Source: Pseudomonas sp. 8Z (GTDB lineage: Bacteria > Pseudomonadota > Gammaproteobacteria > Pseudomonadales > Pseudomonadaceae). Taken from it: a stretch of 64,000 nucleotides of DNA. The notes beneath the pieces are model-generated. The model did no database searches and was not told where the DNA came from. It was given only the letters and a program-made list of their open reading frames with translations. Below are positions 56,291 through 64,000 of the stretch, one piece after another. The stretch is from the NCBI RefSeq assembly GCF_902506535.1, contig NZ_LR733824.1, forward strand, positions 62,001-126,000, read 5' to 3'. The position numbers were made by a program, and so were the translations under genes. The stretch's first letter is position 1. Each line of letters starts with the position of its first letter.

Positions 56291-56674
56291 GTGAGCAAAA
56301 TGCAAAACGACAAAGTGGAGTGCCAGTGCTGCAAGAAGATGATGGTTCCGAAGGTGGTCGCTAGCGCACCTTTCTATATCAGTGGCGTCCCCGTTGGCGG
56401 GCGAGATCCAGAGTACTCAGTTTGTCCGTTTTGCCTATCACCCAAGTGGATGTTGACAGAACAACAGGTTCTCACAGGGGCAAAGGCGAATGCTGAGTTT
56501 TTCGGTATCATGATTTTGCTCCTTATCAACATCGTCGTATTTGCCCGCTTGGGTGCGGCGGCGGTAGGTGTGAGCATCGGCCTGTCGGTGTTGTTATTTC
56601 TGTATCGAGAGCGAATTGTAAAAGTGATGAGGGATCGTCTGGCTAAAGCCTTCAAGGTGGGCGGCAAAACCTAA
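56291..56674 (+). CDS. Small membrane protein with double CxxC, unknown function
   Basis: 127 residues from GTG 56291 (MSKMQNDKVECQCCKKMM); ATG 56300 is an equally likely start, and neither has a strong ribosome site. Cysteines form two knuckles, CQCC near residue 11 and CPFC near residue 45, suggesting a zinc ribbon. Two hydrophobic segments follow (IMILLLINIVVFARL and AAAVGVSIGLSVLLFLY), then a basic tail. I do not recognise the family. Codon use and the upstream region are more AT-rich than neighbouring genes, hinting at later acquisition. Confidence 0.65.
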   Translation: MSKMQNDKVECQCCKKMMVPKVVASAPFYISGVPVGGRDPEYSVCPFCLSPKWMLTEQQVLTGAKANAEFFGIMILLLINIVVFARLGAAAVGVSIGLSVLLFLYRERIVKVMRDRLAKAFKVGGKT

Positions 56675-56758
56675 ACCCGCCATCTGCCTATTGCGCGGTC
56701 GCGATGTGGGTGACTGTTGGCGCATCATAGGCGGCCCATCTGCAACGGAGGACACTGC

Positions 56759-57136
56759 ATGAATTTCCACACCCGTAAGTGGATCAAGCCCGAGGATCTC
56801 AACCCTAACGGCACCCTGTTTGGTGGCAGCCTGCTGAGGTGGATCGATGAGGAGGCGGCGATCTATGCCATCGTCCAGCTCGGTAATCAGCGGGTGGTCA
56901 CCAAGTTCATTTCCGAGATCAACTTCGTCAGTTCGGCGCGGCAGAGCGACATCATCGAGCTGGGCATTACCGCCACCGAGTTTGGCCGTACGTCCATCAC
57001 GCTGCGCTGCGAAGTGCGCAACAAGATCACCCGCAAGAGCATCCTCACCATCGACCGGCTGGTGTTCGTCAACCTGGGCGAGGATGGCTTGCCGGCGCCT
57101 CACGGCAAGACCGAGATCACCTACGCCAAGGGCTGA
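56759..57136 (+). CDS. YciA-like acyl-CoA thioesterase (hotdog fold)
   Basis: 125 residues from ATG 56759 (CGGAGGACACTGC upstream). Hotdog domain with the pattern HxxPxxxNPNGTLFGGSLLRWIDEEAA, in which the Asn and Asp of the N-P-N-G...D motif are present, then VTKFISEINFVSSARQSD. Hydrolyses acyl-CoA thioesters; substrate chain length unknown. Stands 84 bp after the small membrane protein and 90 bp before a cytochrome gene; no clear operon partner. Confidence 0.87.
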   Translation: MNFHTRKWIKPEDLNPNGTLFGGSLLRWIDEEAAIYAIVQLGNQRVVTKFISEINFVSSARQSDIIELGITATEFGRTSITLRCEVRNKITRKSILTIDRLVFVNLGEDGLPAPHGKTEITYAKG

Positions 57137-57226
57137 GCCCGTGTGCTTGTGCGACATTTGTGAGCTTGGCCTGGCTGCGGCAAGTGGCGATACTGGCGCC
57201 CCGCTTCTCGCCTGGAAGTCGTATCG

Positions 57227-57676
57227 ATGACGATGAAGAAACTGCTACTGGTGACCTGTGCCTGTCTGGCGTTGGCCGCCTGTGGCGGCGTTGATCCCAA
57301 CTCGCCGCTGGGCAAGCGCCAGGCGTTGTTCAAACAGATGCTCAAGGAAAGTGAGGATCTGGGCGGCATGTTGCGCGGGCGCATTGCCTATGACGAAGCG
57401 GCGTTCATCGCTGGCGCCGTAAAGCTGGACAGCCTTTCTCGCGAGCCCTGGCAGCATTTTCCGCAGGTGCGTGACGATGAGCGCAGTCAGGCCACTGACG
57501 ATGTCTGGCAGCGTCAGGAGCGTTTTCAGCAGATGGCTCGTGATCTGGAGGCCGCCACGGCTGCCTTGGTGACGGTTACCAGCGCAGCTCCGCTGAGCCG
57601 TTCTGCGCTGGAGCCTGCCGTGCAGCGTATCGAGGATAGTTGCGAGGCCTGCCACAAGGCGTTTCGCGCTTATTGA
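57227..57676 (+). CDS. Class II cytochrome c-type lipoprotein
   Basis: 149 residues. Lipoprotein-type signal (LLVTCACLALAAC) and one heme-binding motif CEACH near the C-terminus (SCEACHKAFRAY), the arrangement of cytochrome c' and c556 four-helix bundles (class II). The Cys in LAAC would be lipidated after cleavage, so the protein is likely membrane-tethered in the periplasm. Role may be electron transfer or NO/gas binding. Its last seven bases overlap the convergent DUF1090 gene. Confidence 0.83.
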   Translation: MTMKKLLLVTCACLALAACGGVDPNSPLGKRQALFKQMLKESEDLGGMLRGRIAYDEAAFIAGAVKLDSLSREPWQHFPQVRDDERSQATDDVWQRQERFQQMARDLEAATAALVTVTSAAPLSRSALEPAVQRIEDSCEACHKAFRAY

Positions 57677-58065
57677 GCGTGCCGTGCCTGGTCTTCGCTT
57701 TGCGCTTGTTCTTCACGTGCCTCGGCCAGTTTGGCCTGATCCTTGGCGATCATTTGCGGGTCGTCTTGGGCGATGGCGCCGCGTAGAGCCATTTCGCGTT
57801 GCTCGACCGCCTCGCGGGCTTGCTCGACGTTGGCCAGGCGCTCCTTTTGCAACTGAGCGCCACGGCAGTACGCGTCGACGTTTTTCTGCGCTTGGTGCAG
57901 CCCTTCCAGCTCGGCTGTATCGCCCTGTAGGCGGGCGCTGGCGATTTTCTTTTGCAGCACCTGGCGTGTGCTGTCGCAACCTTTGTCCGCTTCGGCGACC
58001 AGGGGTGGCGTGACGTTCAGCCCGGCGATGAGCAATAGGCCGAGCACGGCGGCTTGGCGGATCAT
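57670..58065 (-). CDS. DUF1090 (YqjC-like) periplasmic protein
   Basis: 131 residues: signal peptide (AAVLGLLLIAGLNVTPPLVA), then a charged helical region with two cysteines (KGCDSTRQVLQKKI, AYCRGAQLQ) and a long Glu/Gln/Ala-rich coiled coil. Matches the DUF1090 pattern; function unknown. It starts 20 bases after ligB on the same strand, so probably in operon with it, and overlaps the cytochrome gene tail to tail. Confidence 0.8.
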   Translation of the reverse strand: MIRQAAVLGLLLIAGLNVTPPLVAEADKGCDSTRQVLQKKIASARLQGDTAELEGLHQAQKNVDAYCRGAQLQKERLANVEQAREAVEQREMALRGAIAQDDPQMIAKDQAKLAEAREEQAQSEDQARHAQ

Positions 58066-58084
58066 GGCGTTTCCTTGTTATTGC

Positions 58085-59839
<1,755 letters not shown>

Positions 59840-60026
59840 TCATCGGTTCAGCCTAGCAGATGCTGCAGCCTGCGTTGGTCCTGTGCGTTGCGTCACGGCG
59901 CAGAGAGGGTTTCTTGTCGCGAGGTCGAGGTGGTGGTAGATTGCGCGCCCTTTTCACCCCCACTCAAATGGATTTGCCCGGCGGGGGGCATGGATAGCCG
60001 GGCCTCAACACTGGAGGTCTTCCCCA

Positions 60027-60362
60027 ATGCGTACCCTATCTTTTGTTTGTTTTTCTGCCCTGATGTTCACCAGCCTGGCCAGCCATGCTGCGGCTGACAG
60101 CGCTTCGCTGCAGAGCAAGTGCCAGGAGCAAATGGCCGCCAATCAAGAGGGCCTGGCCAAGGTCAAGCAGCTTGCTCAACTGGTCGGCAATGACAAGACC
60201 AACGACGATCTGGCCAAGCTCGACAGCGGTTGTGAGCGTCTGGGTGCCGAGGCTGATGGCGCCACGCAGACGGCTGAGCAGAGCAAGCTGAGCCAGGCTG
60301 TGAGCGACGTCAACTCGGTCAAAGACCAGCTCAAGGGCCTTGGCTCGATGTTCGGCAAATAA
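60027..60362 (+). CDS. Small exported protein, unknown function
   Basis: 111 residues: signal peptide (MRTLSFVCFSALMFTSLASHAAA) and a mature helical domain of about 88 residues with two cysteines (SKCQEQ and SGCERL) that may pair, rich in Gln, Lys, Leu. GGAGG lies before ATG 60027 and a terminator follows the stop. Not recognised as a named family; resembles small periplasmic helical proteins. Confidence 0.78.
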   Translation: MRTLSFVCFSALMFTSLASHAAADSASLQSKCQEQMAANQEGLAKVKQLAQLVGNDKTNDDLAKLDSGCERLGAEADGATQTAEQSKLSQAVSDVNSVKDQLKGLGSMFGK

Positions 60363-60375
60363 GTCGCCGAAAACT

Positions 60376-60412
60376 AAAAGCCCCGCACAGCTCGCGCTGG
60401 CGGGGCTTTTTT
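60376..60412. terminator. Bidirectional terminator between the small exported gene and metK
   Basis: AAAAGCCCCGC / GCGGGGCTTTT stem of 11 bp (60376-60386 with 60400-60410) with T runs on both strands; serves both convergent genes. Confidence 0.9.
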
Positions 60413-60423
60413 GCGGGCGGCGC

Positions 60424-61614
60424 TTACAGGCCGGCGGCAGCGCGCAGGGCCTCGACCTTGTCGGTCTTCTCCCAGGTGAAGGTGGTGAAGCTGTCGTCGC
60501 CGACGCTCTTTTGCTCCGGGGTGCGACCGAAGTGACCGTAGGCCGCGGTGTCGCGGTACATCGGGTGAAGCAGGTCGAGCATCTTGGTGATGGCGTACGG
60601 GCGCAGGTCGAACACCTCGCGCACCAGCTTGATGATCTTGTCTTCGGCGATCTTGTGGGTGCCGAAGGTGTTGATCGAGATGGAGGTCGGCTGGGCCACG
60701 CCGATGGCGTAGGACACCTGGATCTCGCAGCGCTCGGCCAGACCGGCAGCGACGATATTCTTGGCCACGTAGCGACCCGCGTAGGCGGCGCTGCGGTCAA
60801 CCTTGGACGGATCCTTGCCGGAGAACGCGCCGCCACCGTGGCGAGCCATGCCGCCGTAGCTGTCGACGATGATCTTGCGCCCGGTCAGGCCGCAGTCGCC
60901 CACCGGGCCACCGATGACGAAGTTGCCGGTGGGGTTGATGTGGAACTGGGTGCCCGCGTGCAGCAGCTCGGCCGGCAGGCTGTGCTTAATGATCAGCTCC
61001 ATCACCGCTTCGCGCAGATCCTTGAGCGACACGTCCGGGCTGTGCTGGGTGGACAGCACTACGGCGTCGATGCCGACCACCTTGCCGTTCTCGTACTGGC
61101 AGGTGACCTGGGATTTCGCATCCGGGCGCAGCCACGGCAGCAGGCCGGACTTGCGCGCTTCGGCCTGGCGCTCGACCAGGGCGTGGGAGAAGCGGATCGG
61201 CGCGGGCATCAGCACGTCGGTTTCGTTGCTGGCGTAGCCGAACATCAGGCCCTGGTCGCCCGCGCCCTGATCTTCCGGCTTGGCGCGGTCAACACCCTGG
61301 TTGATGTCCGGGGACTGCTTGCCAATGATGTTCATGACGCCGCAGGTGGCGCCGTCGAAGCCGACGTCGCTGCTGGTGTAGCCGATATCGCAGATCACGT
61401 CGCGGACGATCTGCTCCAGGTCGACCCAGGCGCTGGTGGTGACTTCACCGGCGACGATGGCCACACCCGTCTTGACCAGGGTTTCCACGGCCACGCGGGC
61501 GTGCTTGTCCTGGGTGATGATGGCGTCGAGCACGGCATCGGAAATCTGGTCGGCGATCTTGTCCGGGTGCCCTTCGGACACGGACTCGGAGGTGAACAGG
61601 GAGTATTCGCTCAT
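60424..61614 (-). CDS. metK: MetK, S-adenosylmethionine synthetase
   Basis: 396 residues from ATG 61614 ([20 protein letters not shown]). Makes SAM from methionine and ATP. The signature hexapeptide region [12 protein letters not shown] and the P-loop-like [16 protein letters not shown] are intact. The open frame upstream to 61785 is not family-like. It overlaps the preceding ArsR-methyltransferase gene by four bases (ATGA), an unusual pairing that points to SAM/SAH-dependent control. Confidence 0.97.
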   Translation of the reverse strand: MSEYSLFTSESVSEGHPDKIADQISDAVLDAIITQDKHARVAVETLVKTGVAIVAGEVTTSAWVDLEQIVRDVICDIGYTSSDVGFDGATCGVMNIIGKQSPDINQGVDRAKPEDQGAGDQGLMFGYASNETDVLMPAPIRFSHALVERQAEARKSGLLPWLRPDAKSQVTCQYENGKVVGIDAVVLSTQHSPDVSLKDLREAVMELIIKHSLPAELLHAGTQFHINPTGNFVIGGPVGDCGLTGRKIIVDSYGGMARHGGGAFSGKDPSKVDRSAAYAGRYVAKNIVAAGLAERCEIQVSYAIGVAQPTSISINTFGTHKIAEDKIIKLVREVFDLRPYAITKMLDLLHPMYRDTAAYGHFGRTPEQKSVGDDSFTTFTWEKTDKVEALRAAAGL

Positions 61615-62618
61615 GGGTGGGTTCCTTGTGTGCCGTAACGTGGAGCGCTTCGCTCGCCAGGTTGGGCGAAGTGCCGTAACTGGATCTGAAAACCGTTCTT
61701 CAGACCGATATAGAGACTTTCGCCGGGGATCAGCCCGGCGGCGCTGGCCCAGCGCGATAGATCGTCCTGCTCGAAGCCTAGCCAAAGATCGCCGCAGGCC
61801 TCGCGCGCCCAGCTCTGATCATGGCTGCACAGCTCGCTGATCAGCAGGCTGCCGCCTGGCGCAACGTGCCGCGCCAGTTGGCGGAAGGCTTCGGCGGGCG
61901 TGGCGAAATGGTGCAGCACCATGTTCAGCACCACGCAGTCGGCTTGGCGCGGCGCGCGGTCTTCGAGCGCGTCGGCCAGGCGCAACTCGACATGGCTCAG
62001 GCCTTCGGCGGCGCAGCGCTGGCGCGCCAGATCGAGCATCGCCTCGCTGTTGTCCAGCGCGGTGACGCGAGCAAAGCGCCGCGCCAGCTCGGGCAGGAAC
62101 GCGCCATCGCCAGGGCCGATTTCCAGAGCCGTGGCATCAGGGGCAAAGCTCAGTGCATCGAGCAGGGCGAGCAGGCTGTCGCGGTACTGTGGCAGACCGG
62201 CGATCAGATCCTGCTGGGCCTGGAAGTTGGCCGCCATGCGGGCGAAAAAATCGCGGCTGACGGCGGCGCGCTGACGATGCACGGCGGCGATGCGCGCCTG
62301 CAGGGCATCGGCCAGCGTTAGGGCGTCGATCTCTTCCAATAGCGCCGCATGCAGCACGCCGACGGGCAGGGCGCGACGATAGAAGATCGCGTTGCCTTCA
62401 CGGCGTGTGGCGACCAGGCCGACCTGGGCCAGCACCTTGAGGTGGTGGCTCATGCCCGACTGACCGATCGCGAAGATCTGCGCCAGTTCCAGCACGCCGA
62501 ACGAGTCGTTGCTCAGCACGCGCAGCACGTTCAGGCGCAGCGGATCGCCGCCGGCCTTGCACAGGGCGGCGAGCGTGTCGCAGGGGTCGAATGCCAACTC
62601 GGATGCACGCAGGGTCAT
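61611..62618 (-). CDS. ArsR-family regulator fused to SAM methyltransferase domain (SahR-like)
   Basis: 335 residues. N-terminal ArsR winged helix (residues about 15-95: [36 protein letters not shown]) and C-terminal class I methyltransferase domain with SAM motif [15 protein letters not shown] near residue 165 and [19 protein letters not shown]. The SahR regulators of methionine metabolism in Proteobacteria have this architecture and use the methyltransferase fold to sense SAH. Translational overlap with metK and a palindrome 40 bases upstream support such a role; the ligand is inferred. Confidence 0.88.
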   Translation of the reverse strand: MTLRASELAFDPCDTLAALCKAGGDPLRLNVLRVLSNDSFGVLELAQIFAIGQSGMSHHLKVLAQVGLVATRREGNAIFYRRALPVGVLHAALLEEIDALTLADALQARIAAVHRQRAAVSRDFFARMAANFQAQQDLIAGLPQYRDSLLALLDALSFAPDATALEIGPGDGAFLPELARRFARVTALDNSEAMLDLARQRCAAEGLSHVELRLADALEDRAPRQADCVVLNMVLHHFATPAEAFRQLARHVAPGGSLLISELCSHDQSWAREACGDLWLGFEQDDLSRWASAAGLIPGESLYIGLKNGFQIQLRHFAQPGERSAPRYGTQGTHP

Positions 62619-62657
62619 GGTGGCGCAGTCTAGTCGGTCATTTTTCGTACAGCAACA

Positions 62658-62683
62658 CCAATATCAAAAAATATTGATATTGG
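62658..62683. promoter_or_regulatory. Candidate operator of the ArsR-methyltransferase regulator
   Basis: Perfect 9-bp arms CCAATATCA (62658-62666) and TGATATTGG (62675-62683), eight AT bases between, 40 bases upstream of the regulator start. AT-rich dyads like this are typical ArsR-family sites. Implies autoregulation of the regulator-metK operon. Confidence 0.65.
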
Positions 62684-62691
62684 CCTTTGCG

Positions 62692-63573
62692 TCAGTCCGG
62701 CGTTTCGCTCAGCGCCAGAAACGCCGCTGGCGCCGGGCTCAGGCTGGCGCCCTGACGCCAGAGTGCGTGCAGCTCGCGTTCGATCTGCAGGTCCGACACG
62801 GGGAGGTGATGCAGTTCGCCGCTGGCCAGTTCGCGTTCGACGACGCGCTGTGACAGCCAGGCGATGCCCTGGCCGTCGGCGAGCAGGCGCTTGAGGGCTT
62901 CGGTGCTGCCAATGGCCATCTGCGCCTGTGCTTGCAGGCCGTGCGCGCGGTAGGCCTGCTCGATGCTGCTGCGCGCGCCCGAGCCGGGTTCGCGCATGTA
63001 CAAGGGGTAGGCGAGCAGGCGTTCCGCGCTGAGGCTGTCGAGGCGGGCCAGCGGATGCGTCGGGGCCACCACCGGCAGCAGCGCGTCGCGAGCCAGCAGG
63101 CGGTGCCCGTAGGCCTCGCGATCGAACGATCCCTCGACGAAGCCCAGGCTGATGTGTCCTTCGTTTAGCTGCCGTGTCACTGCGTCGGTGTTGCTGACCT
63201 CCACGCTGACGAAGATATGCGGGTGGGCGTGGCGGAAACGGCGGATCAGCGGTGGCAACAGGTATGAGCCCAGGGTAGCGCTGGCGCCTATGTGCAGTTC
63301 GCCCTGTTCCACCTGGGCGAAGTCGCGCAGGTCGCGCTCGGCGGCGCGTTCCAGGGTGAAGATGCGCTGCGCGTAGTCGAGCAGGCGCTGGCCGCCTTCG
63401 GTCAGTCGTACGCCTCTGGGCTGGCGGTCAAACAGGCGCAGGTCGAGGCTGGCTTCGAGGTCGCGGATTTCTCGCGTCACGGCGGGCTGGCTGATATGCA
63501 GGCGCTCAGCGCCGGCGCTGATGCTGCCTGCCTCGGCGACGGCGAGAAAGACTTTGAGGTGGTGAAGGTTCAT
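62692..63573 (-). CDS. LysR-family transcriptional regulator
   Basis: 293 residues: N-terminal helix-turn-helix (HLKVFLAVAEAGSISAGAER, LHISQPAVTREIRDLE) and effector domain from about residue 90 (GELHIGASATLGSYLLPPLI). The pattern is CbbR/CysL-like. Divergent from a TDT-family transporter gene with a 90-bp shared region, so the transporter is its likely target. Confidence 0.9.
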   Translation of the reverse strand: MNLHHLKVFLAVAEAGSISAGAERLHISQPAVTREIRDLEASLDLRLFDRQPRGVRLTEGGQRLLDYAQRIFTLERAAERDLRDFAQVEQGELHIGASATLGSYLLPPLIRRFRHAHPHIFVSVEVSNTDAVTRQLNEGHISLGFVEGSFDREAYGHRLLARDALLPVVAPTHPLARLDSLSAERLLAYPLYMREPGSGARSSIEQAYRAHGLQAQAQMAIGSTEALKRLLADGQGIAWLSQRVVERELASGELHHLPVSDLQIERELHALWRQGASLSPAPAAFLALSETPD

Positions 63574-63593
63574 GACGGCCTTGCATAAATAGA

Positions 63594-63603
63594 AAGCATG
63601 CTT
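63594..63603. promoter_or_regulatory. Palindrome in the LysR-transporter divergent region
   Basis: AAGCATGCTT, perfect 10-bp palindrome within an AT-rich 90-bp region between divergent starts at 63573 and 63664. Possible LysR binding site; weak evidence. Confidence 0.3.
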
Positions 63604-63663
63604 CTGATGCTGAATATGTATTTTTAATATGGTAAGGCGCTTTTTAAGCTGGCGGCGTCATTC

Positions 63664-64000
63664 ATGTCACGGGATCACCCGACCATGCAGCGCCCGTTCA
63701 GCCGTCTGCCCGAGCCACTGGCTTTTATTCGTCACTTCACGCCCAACTGGTTTGCCATGACCATGGGCACCGGGGTGCTGGCGTTGGTGATGGCTCATGT
63801 GTCAGGGCAGGTTCCGGGCTTGTTGTGGCTGGCGGAGGGGGTGTGGCTGTTCGATGTGTTGCTGTTCGCCCTGTTCAGTCTGCTGTTGCTGCTGCGCTTG
63901 GTGCTGTTTCGCGACACCTTGTGGCCGATGCTGCTGCATCCGGTGCAGTCGATGTTTCTTGGTGCAATCCCTATGGGGTTGGCGGTGTTGATCAAGGGCT
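63664..64000 (+). CDS. TDT-family transporter (TehA/SSU1-like), 3' end cut by window
   Basis: First 112 residues visible from ATG 63664; ATG 63685 is an alternative start. Transmembrane segments begin at NWFAMTMGTGVLALVMAH and VWLFDVLLFALFSLLLLLRL, and HPVQSMFLGAIPMGLAV is the family signature. Members export sulfite (SSU1) or take up dicarboxylates or confer tellurite resistance. The divergent CysL-like LysR regulator fits sulfite export, but this is inference. Confidence 0.85.
   Translation, partial: MSRDHPTMQRPFSRLPEPLAFIRHFTPNWFAMTMGTGVLALVMAHVSGQVPGLLWLAEGVWLFDVLLFALFSLLLLLRLVLFRDTLWPMLLHPVQSMFLGAIPMGLAVLIKG

Noticed and set aside
60340..61638. 432-residue plus-strand frame over metK
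   Set aside because: Antisense shadow of metK; begins inside the preceding small gene and has no ribosome site.

Overview
The window is chromosomal DNA from a Pseudomonas species. The evidence is a complete pilGHIJK-chpABCDE chemosensory cluster, AlgH, FabY, the PyrB/inactive PyrC' pair, an S-adenosylhomocysteine (SAH) riboswitch before ahcY, and very high coding GC with long shadow reading frames. Gene content and repeat style suggest the P. mendocina / pseudoalcaligenes / alcaligenes side of the genus; that placement is inference. No prophage, insertion sequence, CRISPR array, tRNA or rRNA was seen.

Layout. 1-7.3 kb: rimK (cut by the window edge), rimB-like protease, hslR, a PAP2 phosphatase, hslO, pckA, recQ. 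7.3-10.8 kb: a four-gene MCE/Mla-type lipid ABC transporter operon on the minus strand. 11-17 kb: a 55-aa small gene, a Tat-exported aldo/keto reductase, a glycine-zipper protein, and an FdhF/YdeP oxidoreductase with FdhD and a LysR regulator. 17-21 kb: yrfG, nudE, cysQ and fabY. 21.4-27.4 kb, minus strand: pyrR-pyrB-pyrC', ruvX, algH, tonB, gshB. 27.6-42.4 kb, plus strand: the whole Pil-Chp twitching system, with a giant 2437-aa ChpA. 42.4-43.4 kb: a gene-free stretch that is a large imperfect inverted repeat. 43.4-51 kb: an AGCS symporter, rsmE, bioA, cytochrome b561, YceI and an RhlE-type helicase. 51-55.8 kb: a periplasmic binding protein, ppnN, metF, ahcY. 55.8-60.4 kb: the ahcY leader, a small membrane protein, a YciA-like thioesterase, a class II cytochrome c, a DUF1090 protein, ligB and a small exported protein. 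60.4-64 kb: metK with an ArsR-methyltransferase regulator, a LysR regulator and the start of a TDT transporter.

Functional themes. Methionine/SAM cycle genes recur (metF, ahcY, metK), with two apparent SAH/SAM-sensing devices: an SAH riboswitch before ahcY and an ArsR-methyltransferase fusion (SahR-like) before metK. The Pil-Chp genes form one polarised block. Pyrimidine synthesis is a compact, overlapping operon.

The most unusual items are non-coding: a palindromic MITE-like element lodged between the SAH aptamer and ahcY; the ~0.9 kb inverted repeat after chpE; a family of CGTAGGG-ended palindromes, one of which supplies the stop codon of cysQ; and an 18-unit perfect hexamer repeat inside chpA. 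I did not find a convincing wholly new multi-gene system.
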